A DNA stretch of 64,000 nt from Rhodoligotrophos sp. CJ14 (lineage in GTDB: Bacteria; Pseudomonadota; Alphaproteobacteria; Rhizobiales; Im1): the NCBI RefSeq assembly GCF_038811545.1, contig NZ_CP133319.1, positions 2,199,516 through 2,263,515 of the forward strand. Reading direction: 5' to 3'. Of the stretch, positions 17,160 through 26,515 are shown piece after piece (the stretch's first letter is position 1; each line of letters starts with the position of its first letter). Below the pieces are notes generated by a model that did no database searches, was not told the DNA's origin, and saw nothing but the letters and a program-made list of their open reading frames with translations. A program made the translations under genes and the position numbers.

Positions 17160-17225
17160 GACTTTCCCGGATAGCCAGCAATTGCCGTTAGCCCCGAGTA
17201 ATAAGGACAACTCAAATCAGGCTCC

Positions 17226-17239
17226 GTGATCTGCATCAA
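17226..17239 (+). promoter_or_regulatory. FixK/FNR box in a divergent promoter
   Basis: GTGATCTGCATCAA has one mismatch to TTGAT-N4-ATCAA. It lies almost exactly midway between two divergent starts: 66 bp from 17159 (minus) and 67 bp from 17307 (plus). A single site could serve both directions. Confidence 0.62.
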
Positions 17240-17306
17240 TGTCTTGGCGCCCTCACGCAATAGGCTGGCGGCATAGACATAACCTGGATCGCTTCGGAGC
17301 CTCGAA

Positions 17307-18329
17307 TTGCGGACGATTTACATACCGGTCTTCTTGGCGATCTGGACAGCGGCGGTGCTGGCCTGGCAACCGGCGAACGCACAGGATCGAAGGTTGCAGG
17401 AGACGCTTCAGCAACTGTGGGACCGCTTCGGGGGCCGTTCGCTGCCCCGCGAGATCGCCTCCTCCAACGGCCGGATCGAGGCGGAACAGGTCCTGATCGC
17501 CGCGAAGTTTGCCGGCCGGGTGGCCGATGTGCTGGCAGAAGAAGGTCAGACGATCGAAGCGGGTGCCGTGATTGCCCGTATGGATATGTCAGAGCTCGAT
17601 GCGCAGCGGGTCGGTGCGGAAGCCCAGGTGAGGCGCAGCGAGCGGGCGATCGCGCAGGCCGAGGCCGCCATTGCCCAGCGGAAGAGCGAGCGCCTGCTGG
17701 CGGAGCAGGAATTCAAGCGGACAGCGACGCTGCAGGCCCGGGGCTATGCCACGAACCAGGAGCTCGATCAAAGACGCAGTCAGCTCAACGTCGCCGAGGC
17801 CGCTGAACGCGCTGCGCAAGCCTATTTGGATGAGGCTCAGGCGGCTGCCGATGTTGCAAGGGCCGAGGTTACGCGCATCTGTTCACTTCTGGAGGATGCC
17901 GTACTGGTGGCGCCCCGCCGCGGCCGCGTGGAATATAGGCTGGTGCATGCAGGCGAGGTGGTTGCGGCGGGCGCCCCGATCGCCACGCTGCTCGATTTGG
18001 CCGATGTGTACATGACGATCTTCTTGCCCGCGCGCACGGCAGGCCGGTTGGCCCTGGGCGACGAGGCGCGGATCGTGCTCGATCCGGCACCCGACTACGT
18101 TATTCCCGCCACTGTGAGCTTCGTCGCCAGCGAGGCACAGTTCACGCCCAAGACCGTCGAGACGGCGGATGAGCGCGAGAAGCTGATGTTTCGGGTGAAG
18201 CTGCAGCTCTCACCCACGCTGCTCAAGGAATATGAAGACCGCGTCAAGATCGGCGTGCGGGGCGTCGCCTATGTTCGGACGAGCCGGAGCGCCGCATGGC
18301 CCGACAATCTCGCCGTGAAGCTCCCATGA
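17307..18329 (+). CDS. HlyD-family membrane fusion / periplasmic adaptor protein
   Basis: A 340-residue adaptor starting at a TTG with CGGAGC upstream. The N-terminal hydrophobic segment ends in QPANAQ (signal peptide). A lipoyl-like half-motif (AAKFAGRVADVLAEEGQTIEAGAVIARMD) is followed by an alpha-helical hairpin (about 95-185) rich in Ala, Gln and Arg, then the second lipoyl half (APRRGRVEYRLVHAGEVVAAG). It should connect the ABC exporter encoded next to the outer envelope. Its stop overlaps the start of the following ATPase gene (ATGA). The layout matches yhiI-rbbA-yhhJ-type operons. Confidence 0.88.
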   Translation: MRTIYIPVFLAIWTAAVLAWQPANAQDRRLQETLQQLWDRFGGRSLPREIASSNGRIEAEQVLIAAKFAGRVADVLAEEGQTIEAGAVIARMDMSELDAQRVGAEAQVRRSERAIAQAEAAIAQRKSERLLAEQEFKRTATLQARGYATNQELDQRRSQLNVAEAAERAAQAYLDEAQAAADVARAEVTRICSLLEDAVLVAPRRGRVEYRLVHAGEVVAAGAPIATLLDLADVYMTIFLPARTAGRLALGDEARIVLDPAPDYVIPATVSFVASEAQFTPKTVETADEREKLMFRVKLQLSPTLLKEYEDRVKIGVRGVAYVRTSRSAAWPDNLAVKLP

Positions 18330-21046
18330 TGAACGACGTGGCCGTTTCATTCGAGGGGGTCTGCCATCGCTATCGCAAGGTGATGGGATTGACCGGGATC
18401 ACCCTCGCCATTCCGTCCGGTTGCATCGCGGGGGTGATCGGGCCTGACGGCGTCGGCAAGTCGACCCTGCTGTCGCTCGCGGCCGGCGTAACGCGGCTGC
18501 AAACGGGCAGGCTGCAGGTGCTTGGTGGCGACATGAGGCGGCCCGGCAACCGACGGCTCGCACGCGCCCGCATTGCCTATATGCCCCAGGGCCTCGGCCG
18601 CAACCTCTACCCGACCCTGAGCGTCGCTGAAAACCTGCATTTCTTCGGGCGACTGTTCGGCCAGGCGCATGGTGAACGCGAGGAGCGGATCGAGGAGTTG
18701 CTCCTCGCCACGGGCCTTGCGCCTTTCGCCGATCGACCCGTCCAGAAGCTTTCGGGCGGCATGAAGCAGAAGCTCGGCATCTGCGCGGCTCTGATCCACG
18801 ATCCCGATCTTCTGATCCTGGATGAGCCGACCACGGGCATCGACCCGCTGTCACGGCGGCAGTTCTGGGACCTGATCGCGCGCATGCGACGTCGCCGGCG
18901 GGGCATGAGCCTTATCGTCGCCACGGCTTATATGGAAGAGGCCGAGCTTTTCGACTGGCTTGCCGCTATGGATGCCGGCCGCGTGGTGGCAACGGGAAGC
19001 CCGGACGAGATCAAGTCTTCCACCGGCGAGCCGGATTTCGAGCGGGCATTCGGGGCTTTGCTGCCGCCAGAGCGGCGTCTGGCTGAACGTGCCGTTCCCG
19101 ATCTGCCGCTCGAGGCCCATGACGGCCCGCCGGCGATCGAAGCCGAAAACCTCACTTGCCGCTTCGGCAACTTCACCGCTGTCGATCGCGTCAGCTTTCG
19201 CATCGCGCGCGGCGAGATCTTCGGCTTTCTCGGCTCGAATGGCAGCGGCAAGAGCACCACCATGAAGATGCTCACCGGACTTCTGCCGGCAAGCGAAGGC
19301 AGGGCAAGGCTTTTCGGCCGGCCGCTCGACGCCGATGACATGAACACCCGCCGCCGGGTGGGCTACATGTCGCAATCGTTCTCGCTCTACGGAGAACTCA
19401 GCGTCCATCAGAACCTGGTCCTGCATGCTCGGCTCTTCAACGTGCCGCGGGCGGAGCGGACGGCGCGCATCGACGAACTGATGGAGCGGTTCGCGCTTGC
19501 GCCAGTTGCTGACATGCGCCCGGAAAGCCTGCCGCTTGGCATTCGGCAGCGGCTGCAGCTCGCGGTCGCCGTCGTTCACCGGCCAGAGATCCTGATCCTG
19601 GACGAGCCTACTTCGGGTGTCGATCCCCTCGCGCGCGAGCAGTTCTGGCACAGCCTGATCGGGCTCTCCCGAAGCGAGGGCGTCACCATCTTCTTGTCGA
19701 CCCATTTCATGAGCGAGGCCGAGCGTTGCGACCGCGTATCGCTCATGCACGCGGGCAGGGTTCTCGCGGTGGGCAGCCCCGAGGCGCTTAAGCTGGCGCA
19801 TGGGAAGGACAGTCTGGAAGACGTATTCGTATCCATGCTGGAGAAGGAGGCGGGGGCCTCCACGGCCACTGCCGAACCCGATCGGGCGAGCAGCCCGCCA
19901 CGCCGGGCGAAGCCGCGCATTGCGGATCCGCGGCGCCTTTGGGCCTATGCCTGGCGCGAAGCTCTCGAGATCGTCCGGGATCCGGCAAGGCTGGTCTTTG
20001 CCCTGGCCGGGCCGGCGCTTCTCCTGATCACCTTCGGCTATGGCATCTCCTTCGACGTCGAGAACCTGCCCTTCGCCGTCTTCGATCAGGATCAGTCGGC
20101 GCAGAGCCGCCAATTGCTCGATAGTTTCCAGAGCTCGCGCTATTTCGAGGAACGGCCGCCGATTGCCTCTCCGCAGGCGCTGGACGCGCGCCTTGCGAGC
20201 GGGGAGCTCAAGCTCGCCATCGAGATCCCCCCGAATTTCGGGCGCGACCTGTTGCGCGGACAGCAGCCGGAGGTCGCGGTATGGCTCGACGGCGCTATGC
20301 CGTTTCGCGCCGAGACGACACGCAGCTATGTCGCCGGGGTCGCCCAGAGCTATCTGGCCGGGCAGGCCCTGCGTAACAGCGGGCGGGAGGCCGCCCCCTA
20401 CCCTATCTCCATAGAGCCGCGTTTCCGCTACAATCAGGCGTTCCGCAGCGCCAATGCCATCGTGCCGAGCGTCATCATGCTGATGCTCGTGCTGATCCCG
20501 GCGATCATGACGGCCTTGGGGGTGGTGAAGGAGAAAGAGACCGGCTCGATCGCCAATTTCCAGGCGACACCCGTGACCAAGCTCGAATTCCTGCTCGGCA
20601 AGCAGCTGCCCTACGTCGCCATCGCCTTGCTGAGCTTCATTTCGCTCGTCCTGCTCACCCGGTTCGTGTTCGAGGTGCCCATCAAAGGCTCGCTGCCGAC
20701 CCTGGTGCTGGGCTCGCTGGCCTACATATTCGCCACCACGGCCTTCGGCCTCTTCCTGTCCAGCTTCGTCCGCAGCCAGGTCGCCGCCATATTCGCCACC
20801 GCCATCGTGTCGCTCGTGCCCGCGGTGAACTTCTCGGGCCTCCTCACTCCCGTCGCGACGCTGACGGGTGCCGGCCGCCTGATCGGGTTGAGCTTTCCCG
20901 CCGCTTGGTATCAGCCTGTAACCGTCGGCGTCTTCACAAAGGGACTAGGGTTCGAAGCGCTGTGGGGCAACGTGGTCGTGCTGGCGGCATTTGCCGCGGG
21001 TTTCCTCGCGGCGGCAACGCTCGTCCTTCGCAAGCAGAAGGCCTGA
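18326..21046 (+). CDS. RbbA-like fused ABC exporter: two ATPase domains plus ABC-2 permease
   Basis: A 906-residue protein. ATPase domain 1 (about 5-240): Walker A GPDGVGKST, signature LSGGMKQKLG, Walker B LLILDEPTTGID. ATPase domain 2 (about 270-500): Walker A GSNGSGKST, Walker B ILILDEPTSGVD, but the signature reads LPLGIRQRLQL rather than LSGGQ. A C-terminal ABC-2 permease (about 545-906) has one N-terminal helix, a periplasmic domain and a cluster of five helices. This is the architecture of E. coli RbbA/YhiH, named for ribosome association but built like an exporter. It works with the adaptor before it and the permease after it. The cargo is unknown. Confidence 0.9.
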   Translation: MMNDVAVSFEGVCHRYRKVMGLTGITLAIPSGCIAGVIGPDGVGKSTLLSLAAGVTRLQTGRLQVLGGDMRRPGNRRLARARIAYMPQGLGRNLYPTLSVAENLHFFGRLFGQAHGEREERIEELLLATGLAPFADRPVQKLSGGMKQKLGICAALIHDPDLLILDEPTTGIDPLSRRQFWDLIARMRRRRRGMSLIVATAYMEEAELFDWLAAMDAGRVVATGSPDEIKSSTGEPDFERAFGALLPPERRLAERAVPDLPLEAHDGPPAIEAENLTCRFGNFTAVDRVSFRIARGEIFGFLGSNGSGKSTTMKMLTGLLPASEGRARLFGRPLDADDMNTRRRVGYMSQSFSLYGELSVHQNLVLHARLFNVPRAERTARIDELMERFALAPVADMRPESLPLGIRQRLQLAVAVVHRPEILILDEPTSGVDPLAREQFWHSLIGLSRSEGVTIFLSTHFMSEAERCDRVSLMHAGRVLAVGSPEALKLAHGKDSLEDVFVSMLEKEAGASTATAEPDRASSPPRRAKPRIADPRRLWAYAWREALEIVRDPARLVFALAGPALLLITFGYGISFDVENLPFAVFDQDQSAQSRQLLDSFQSSRYFEERPPIASPQALDARLASGELKLAIEIPPNFGRDLLRGQQPEVAVWLDGAMPFRAETTRSYVAGVAQSYLAGQALRNSGREAAPYPISIEPRFRYNQAFRSANAIVPSVIMLMLVLIPAIMTALGVVKEKETGSIANFQATPVTKLEFLLGKQLPYVAIALLSFISLVLLTRFVFEVPIKGSLPTLVLGSLAYIFATTAFGLFLSSFVRSQVAAIFATAIVSLVPAVNFSGLLTPVATLTGAGRLIGLSFPAAWYQPVTVGVFTKGLGFEALWGNVVVLAAFAAGFLAAATLVLRKQKA

Positions 21047-21050
21047 TGCG

Positions 21051-22166
21051 ATGCGCCTCAAAACGGTCTTTCGCCTCGGGATCAAGGAACTTCACAGCAT
21101 CAAGGCCGACCCGGTGCTGGCGCTGCTGATCGCCTATGCCTTCACCATGGCTGTTTACACCGTGGGCACCAGCGCGGAGTTCGAGGTCCGCAACGCGCCG
21201 GTAGCCGTCGTGGACGAAGACCGGTCAATATTGTCGTTCCGCCTGAGCGACGCGCTGCTCGAACCCTATTTCCAGGAGCCCGTCCTGATCGGCGCCGACG
21301 AGATCGATCCGAGCATGGATGCCGGCCGCTTCACTTTCGCGATAGAGATCCCGCCCCGTTTCCAACAGGACGTGATTGCCGGCCGCCAGCCCACGGTGCA
21401 GGTCGATGTGGATGCGACCGCCATGTCCCTCGCGGGCAACGGCGCAGCCTACATCCAGAACATACTGTTGCAGGAAGTGCGCGCCGCCTTGCCGGACCTG
21501 TCGGAACCGCAGCCAGCCAACGTGGTGGTCCGCGCCAAGTTCAATCCGAACCTGAGGTCCGCCTGGTTCACGGCCGTAATGCAGGTCATCAACAACATCA
21601 CCATGCTGGGTGCGATCCTCACCGGCGCCGCACTGATCCGCGAGCGCGAGCATGGTACCATCGAGCATCTCCTGGTCATGCCAGTCTCAGCAGGAGAGAT
21701 CATGCTGGCCAAGATCTGGGCCAACGGTCTCGTCATCATCGCCGCCACCGCATTCTCACTTTACGTGATGGTGGAGCGCGTCTTGGCCGTGCCCATCACC
21801 GGCTCGATTCCGCTCTTCCTGTGCGCAACGGCGCTCTACCTCTACTCCATCACGGCGTTGGGACTGCTCATCGCAACCCTTGCCAGCTCCATGGCGCAGT
21901 TCGGACTGATCATCATACCGGTGCTGGTGATCATGAACCTGCTCTCCGGCAGCACCACGCCGCTCGAGAGCATGCCGGGCTGGCTGCAGGTGATCCTGCA
22001 GCTCTCGCCCGCCCTGCACTTCGTGAGCCTGTCGCAATCGGTGCTCTATCGCGGTGCCGGGCTTGCGATCATCTGGCCACAAATGCTGGTGCTCGCAATC
22101 TTCGGGCTCGTGTTCGTGGCGGCCGCGAAGCTGAGGTTCCGCCAAGCATTGCTGAAGATGAGGTGA
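21051..22166 (+). CDS. ABC-2 type permease (YhhJ-like)
   Basis: A 371-residue membrane protein with an N-terminal helix (about 20-45), a periplasmic domain of about 130 residues, and a helix cluster from about 175 to the end, including the REREHGTIEHLLVMPVS turn characteristic of ABC-2 permeases. It starts 4 bp after the RbbA-like gene, so it is coupled and likely forms the second half of the exporter membrane unit. Start chosen as the ATG at 21051, matching the family N-terminus MRLKTVFRLGIKEL. Confidence 0.9.
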   Translation: MRLKTVFRLGIKELHSIKADPVLALLIAYAFTMAVYTVGTSAEFEVRNAPVAVVDEDRSILSFRLSDALLEPYFQEPVLIGADEIDPSMDAGRFTFAIEIPPRFQQDVIAGRQPTVQVDVDATAMSLAGNGAAYIQNILLQEVRAALPDLSEPQPANVVVRAKFNPNLRSAWFTAVMQVINNITMLGAILTGAALIREREHGTIEHLLVMPVSAGEIMLAKIWANGLVIIAATAFSLYVMVERVLAVPITGSIPLFLCATALYLYSITALGLLIATLASSMAQFGLIIIPVLVIMNLLSGSTTPLESMPGWLQVILQLSPALHFVSLSQSVLYRGAGLAIIWPQMLVLAIFGLVFVAAAKLRFRQALLKMR

Positions 22167-22194
22167 TCCCTCCAGCCGGCTTCGATCCGTTTCC

Positions 22195-22208
22195 CTGATC
22201 TGCATCAA
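22195..22208 (+). promoter_or_regulatory. FixK/FNR box upstream of an alcohol dehydrogenase
   Basis: CTGATCTGCATCAA has one mismatch to TTGAT-N4-ATCAA and shares the inner CTGC with the box at 17226. It ends 55 bp before the ATG at 22264. Confidence 0.62.
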
Positions 22209-22263
22209 AGCGGTCTTGCGGCAGCCAAATATTCTGCTGACGCACCAGCAGCAGGAGTTCCCG

Positions 22264-23340
22264 ATGACCAAGACTATGAAGGCCGCGATCTTCGTCGAGC
22301 CCAACCGGATCGTGCTCGACGAGAAGCCAATTCCGGATGTCGGCCCGCTCGATGCCCTCATCCGCATCACCACGACCACGATCTGCGGCACCGATATCCA
22401 TATTCTCAAGGGCGAGTATCCCGTTGCGCGCGGGCTTACGATCGGCCACGAGCCGGTCGGCGTCATCGAGAAGCTCGGATCCGCGGTGCGGGGCTTTACG
22501 GAGGGCCAGCGGGTGATCGCCGGTGCCATCACACCGAGCGGCCATAGCGCTGCCTGCCTGTGCGGCTGCCATTCGCAGGACGGCACCGGAACCAAGCATG
22601 GCTTCAAGCCCATGGGCGGCTGGCGCTTTGGCAACACCATAGACGGCGCTCAAGCCGAATACCTGCTCGTCCCCGATGCCATGACTAATCTCGCGGCCAT
22701 TCCCGACGGGCTCACCGACGAGCAGGTGCTCATGTGCCCCGACATCATGTCGACGGGCTTTTCCGGCGCCGAAAGCGGGAAGATAAGGATCGGCGATACG
22801 GTTGCGGTTTTTGCCCAAGGACCCATCGGCCTCTGCGCGACGGCCGGCGCGCGGCTCATGGGGGCCACCACAATCATCGGCGTCGAAGCCGTGCCGGCGC
22901 GCATGGAGATCGCCCGCAAGATGGGGGCAGATCACGTCGTCGACTTCAGCAAGGTCGATCCCGTGCAGGAGATCATGCGACTGACCGATGGGCGCGGCGT
23001 CGACGTCGCCATCGAAGCGCTCGGGCGGCAGCAGACGTTCGAGGCCGCCCTGCGCGTGCTGCGTCCGGGCGGAACCCTCTCCTCGCTCGGCGTCTATTCG
23101 AGCGATCTCAAAATCCCGCTCGATGCTTTCTTCGCCGGCCTTGGGGATCATAAGATCGTCACGACCCTGTGTCCCGGCGGCAAGGAGCGCATGCGCCGGC
23201 TGATGGAGGTGGTGGCGGCAGGCCGCCTCGATACCCGGCCGCTGGTCACGCACCGGTTCAAGCTCGATGACATCGTGGCTGCCTATGAGCTGTTCGCCAA
23301 CCAGCGCGACGGCGTGCTCAAGGTGGCGATCACCCCGTGA
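22264..23340 (+). CDS. Zinc-dependent NAD(P)-alcohol dehydrogenase
   Basis: A 358-residue medium-chain dehydrogenase. Catalytic zinc ligands appear as Cys in TICGTDIH, His in GHEPVG and Asp in MCPDIMSTGF; the Cys-His-Asp set is that of the Clostridium/Thermoanaerobacter secondary alcohol dehydrogenases. The nucleotide-binding fold follows (VAVFAQGPIGLCATAGA). A Cys-rich loop (CLCGCH) stands near the usual structural-zinc position. AGGAG precedes the ATG. With its own FixK-type box, it fits a role in reoxidising NAD(P)H when oxygen is short. Substrate not known. Confidence 0.88.
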   Translation: MTKTMKAAIFVEPNRIVLDEKPIPDVGPLDALIRITTTTICGTDIHILKGEYPVARGLTIGHEPVGVIEKLGSAVRGFTEGQRVIAGAITPSGHSAACLCGCHSQDGTGTKHGFKPMGGWRFGNTIDGAQAEYLLVPDAMTNLAAIPDGLTDEQVLMCPDIMSTGFSGAESGKIRIGDTVAVFAQGPIGLCATAGARLMGATTIIGVEAVPARMEIARKMGADHVVDFSKVDPVQEIMRLTDGRGVDVAIEALGRQQTFEAALRVLRPGGTLSSLGVYSSDLKIPLDAFFAGLGDHKIVTTLCPGGKERMRRLMEVVAAGRLDTRPLVTHRFKLDDIVAAYELFANQRDGVLKVAITP

Positions 23341-23346
23341 TCGCCA
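23324..23346. terminator. Perfect hairpin at the convergent ends of adh and arcC
   Basis: TGGCGATCAC (23324-23333) and GTGATCGCCA (23337-23346) form a ten-base-pair perfect stem with a CCC loop. The adh stop codon is inside the right arm and the arcC stop is directly beyond it. No T-run follows on either strand, so it may act as a bidirectional 3'-end stabiliser or a weak terminator. Confidence 0.4.
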
Positions 23347-24258
23347 TCAGGCGGAACCCTCGATCCAGGTGCCTCGCTCGCGCCGCGTGATGGCCAAGGC
23401 ATCGGCCAGCGCGCCAATCGCGGCGGGGCGCCGTACAGCCCGGGCAAACTCGATCGCTGCCTCGACCTTCGGGCGCATGGATCCGGCCGGGAACATCATG
23501 GCCTGCAGCTCGTCAGGTCCCGCTGATGCAATCGGACGCTGATGGGGCGTGCCGAAATCCGTATAGACCGCGTCCACGTCGGTGAGCAGCAAGAGCATGT
23601 CGGCCTCAAGCTGCCGGGCCAGAAGCGCGCTGGCAAAGTCCTTGTCGATTACCGCCTCGATGCCGATCAGGCTGCCGTCTTGCCGCTCCACCACCGGAAT
23701 GCCCCCGCCCCCGGTGCAGATGACGATGACGTCCTGCCGGGCGAGCAGATCGATGACGGCGATCTCCAGGATCGCGAGTGGCCTGGGCGATGACACCACC
23801 CGGCGCCAGCCGCTCCCGTCCCTGGCAATATGCCAGCCCCTCTCCTGTTTGAGCCGGGCGGCGGTCGCCTCGTCATAGACCGGGCCGATCGGCTTGGTCG
23901 GTTGCTTGAAGGCCGGATCATCGGCCGCGACCCTTACCTGGGTGAGCAGGGTCGCAAAGAGGCGCTCTTGAAGAAGAGCATGCAGCTCCTGCTCGATCAT
24001 GTAGCCGATCATGCCCTCGCTTTCCGCGCCCAGCACATCGAGCGGATAGGCGCCGTCAGCCGGTCCGGCGGCAGCCTGCAACGCCAGCAATCCGACCTGC
24101 GGTCCGTTGCCATGGGTGATGACCAGCGCGTGGCCCGCTTTCACGAGCTCTGCCAGAGCCTTTGCCGCGCGACGGATATTGGCGCGCTGATTGTCGGCTG
24201 TCAGCGCTTCGCCGCGTCGGAGCAAGGCATTGCCGCCCAGGGCGACCACGATGCGCAT
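23347..24258 (-). CDS. arcC: Carbamate kinase
   Basis: A 303-residue amino-acid-kinase-fold protein: [16 protein letters not shown] at the start, [14 protein letters not shown], and the ATP-site [10 protein letters not shown] with a following [10 protein letters not shown]. It converts carbamoyl phosphate and ADP to ATP, ammonia and CO2, the ATP-yielding last step of the arginine deiminase pathway. Last gene of arcD-arcA-arcB-arcC, 3 bp after arcB. Confidence 0.95.
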   Translation of the reverse strand: MRIVVALGGNALLRRGEALTADNQRANIRRAAKALAELVKAGHALVITHGNGPQVGLLALQAAAGPADGAYPLDVLGAESEGMIGYMIEQELHALLQERLFATLLTQVRVAADDPAFKQPTKPIGPVYDEATAARLKQERGWHIARDGSGWRRVVSSPRPLAILEIAVIDLLARQDVIVICTGGGGIPVVERQDGSLIGIEAVIDKDFASALLARQLEADMLLLLTDVDAVYTDFGTPHQRPIASAGPDELQAMMFPAGSMRPKVEAAIEFARAVRRPAAIGALADALAITRRERGTWIEGSA

Positions 24259-24261
24259 GGG

Positions 24262-25263
24262 CTAGCCTCCTATGGTGGCCACGAGAATGGCTTTGATCGT
24301 GTGCATACGGTTCTCCGCCTGATCGAAGACGATCGACGCCGTGGACTCGAACACCTCTTCCGAGACCTCCATGCTGCTGATGCCGAAGCGCTTGCAGATC
24401 TCGGCGCCGACTTCGGTTTCCGTGTTGTGGAACGCAGGCAGGCAGTGCATGAACTTCGCATGCGGATTGCCGGTGGCTTCCATCACGTCGGCGGTCACGC
24501 GGTAGGGCGTGAGCACGGCGATCCGCTCGGCCCAGACGTTCTCGGGCTCGCCCATGGACACCCATACATCCGTATAGATGAAGTCGGCCCCGGTGACGGC
24601 GCCCGCAATCTTGTCCGTGAGCGCGAAGCGAGCGCCGGTGCCCTCCCCGATTGCACGGATGCGATTGACGAAGACCGGATCCGGCCACAACGACTTGGGG
24701 GCAGCAATGCGCATCTCGAGGCCGACCTTGGCGGCGCCGATCGCCAGGGATCGTGCCACATTGTTGCGGCCGTCGCCCAGGAAGGCGAGCTTCATGTCCG
24801 ACAGATGCTTGTGGGTGAACTCACGCATCGTCATGAAGTCGGCAAGCGTCTGGGTCGGATGAGCTTCATCCGTCAGACCGTTATAGACCGGCACTCCCGC
24901 ATGGGCGGCAAGGGTCTCTACATTGGCTTGCTCGAAGCCGCGGTATTCGATGGCATCATACATGCGGCCGAGCACCCGGGCGGTGTCCTTCATTGACTCC
25001 TTGTGCCCAATCTGGCTGCCGGACGGTCCGAGATAGGTCACGTGGGCGCCCTGATCGTAGGCCGCCACCTCGAAGCCGGTTCGGGTGCGGGTCGAATCCT
25101 TTTCGAAGATGAGGGCGATGTTTTTGCGCGTGAGCCTCGGCTGTTCATAGCCGCCCGTCTTGGCGGCCTTCAGCTCGGCGGCAAGGCGCAGGAGGAAGCG
25201 GATCTCGTCCGGGGTGAAATCGTCCAGGGCCAGCACGCTGCGGCCGCGCAAATTGATGGGCAT
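24262..25263 (-). CDS. arcB: Catabolic ornithine carbamoyltransferase
   Basis: A 333-residue transcarbamoylase. The carbamoyl-phosphate loop [11 protein letters not shown], the HPTQTLADF motif and the ornithine-binding MHCLPAFH motif are intact. In this operon it would run in the catabolic direction, phosphorolysing citrulline to ornithine and carbamoyl phosphate. It resembles anabolic ArgF/ArgI too, but the location between arcA and arcC decides the role. It begins 22 bp after the arcA stop. Confidence 0.94.
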   Translation of the reverse strand: MPINLRGRSVLALDDFTPDEIRFLLRLAAELKAAKTGGYEQPRLTRKNIALIFEKDSTRTRTGFEVAAYDQGAHVTYLGPSGSQIGHKESMKDTARVLGRMYDAIEYRGFEQANVETLAAHAGVPVYNGLTDEAHPTQTLADFMTMREFTHKHLSDMKLAFLGDGRNNVARSLAIGAAKVGLEMRIAAPKSLWPDPVFVNRIRAIGEGTGARFALTDKIAGAVTGADFIYTDVWVSMGEPENVWAERIAVLTPYRVTADVMEATGNPHAKFMHCLPAFHNTETEVGAEICKRFGISSMEVSEEVFESTASIVFDQAENRMHTIKAILVATIGG

Positions 25264-25285
25264 GATGTCATTCCTGTGTTCGGGA

Positions 25286-26515
25286 TCAGAGAGGGTCGCG
25301 GGCGATGGGGCAGCTCATGCAATGGCCGCCGCCGCGCCCCCGGCTCAGCTCGGAGCCGTCAATGGTGATCACCTCGACGCCGGCACGCCGCAGCAGGGTG
25401 TTGGTGTAGACGTTGCGGTCATAGGCGATCACCACGCCCGGCTCGACGGCCACCACATTGTTACCGTCATCCCACTGCTCGCGTTCGGCGTTGTAGCTGT
25501 CGCCTCCTGTGGCAACGGTGCGCAGTGCCCTCACCCCTATCGCCTCGGCGACCACATCGATGAAGGATGCGGTTTCCTCCGCCACCGACACCTCCCCCGC
25601 CCAATTGCCGGGGCGCAGGGAATAGGTGCGGAAACGCTCCACCACGGGAGGATAGAAGGTCACCAGATCGCGGTCGCAGAAAGTGAACACCGTGTCGAGA
25701 TGCATATAGCTGCGGTCTCGCGGCATCTGCGCGACGATGATCCGCTCGGTCTCGCCCGCATCGAACAAATGGCGCGCCAGGCGGACGACACCTTGCGGCG
25801 TGGTGCGTTCACCCATGCCGACGAGAACGGTGCCGTTGCCGATGGGCATGACGTCGCCGCCCTCGAGGGTGGCGATGCCCGTATCCTCCGATGAGGCGAT
25901 GATGTTGACGGCCTCATCGCGAAACCGCGGATGGAAGCGGTAGACGGCCTCCACGTTCGCGGCCTCCGCACGGCGCGCCGGCCAATACATGGCATTCACC
26001 GAGACGCTGCCATGGATCCAGCAGGAGCTGTCGCGCGTGAACAACTGGTTTGGCAGGGGCGGCAGCACGAAGTCGTTGGGGCAGAGCGCCCGCCCGGTCA
26101 GGCCGGCCGGCTCGAACGGGAGTTCCGCCCGCGCGATGCCGCCCACCAGGAAGCGTGACAGCTCGGCGCTTGGCATGTCGTCGAGCCAGCCTCGCAGCTC
26201 ATCCACCAGATCCATGCCGACGGTTGCAGGGTTGACCCGGCGGTCGAGCAGCCAGCGGCGGGCGTCCGGCAGTGCGACCGCCTCCGCGAGCATCTCGCCG
26301 AAATCGTGCACCACCACGCCGCGCTCGCGGAGCGCATCAGTGAAGATGTCGTGCTCCTGACGCGCTCGCTTCACCCAAAGCACGTCGTCGAACAGCAGGG
26401 CCCGGCAGTTTTCGGGGGTAAGCCGGCGCAGGCTGAGGTCGGGGCGGTGGACCAGCACCTCACGAAGCCGGCCCACCTCGGAATGTACGCCAACGGAAGT
26501 CATTCTCGTGTCCAT
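25286..26515 (-). CDS. arcA: Arginine deiminase
   Basis: A 409-residue pentein-fold hydrolase. Recognisable motifs: [11 protein letters not shown], the substrate-binding [28 protein letters not shown] with catalytic His, and the C-terminal [15 protein letters not shown] with the nucleophilic Cys. It converts arginine to citrulline and ammonia in the cytoplasm. The ATG at 26515 overlaps the stop codon of the antiporter gene (TGATG), indicating translational coupling; a second ATG four codons on (26503) is an alternative. Confidence 0.95.
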   Translation of the reverse strand: MDTRMTSVGVHSEVGRLREVLVHRPDLSLRRLTPENCRALLFDDVLWVKRARQEHDIFTDALRERGVVVHDFGEMLAEAVALPDARRWLLDRRVNPATVGMDLVDELRGWLDDMPSAELSRFLVGGIARAELPFEPAGLTGRALCPNDFVLPPLPNQLFTRDSSCWIHGSVSVNAMYWPARRAEAANVEAVYRFHPRFRDEAVNIIASSEDTGIATLEGGDVMPIGNGTVLVGMGERTTPQGVVRLARHLFDAGETERIIVAQMPRDRSYMHLDTVFTFCDRDLVTFYPPVVERFRTYSLRPGNWAGEVSVAEETASFIDVVAEAIGVRALRTVATGGDSYNAEREQWDDGNNVVAVEPGVVIAYDRNVYTNTLLRRAGVEVITIDGSELSRGRGGGHCMSCPIARDPL

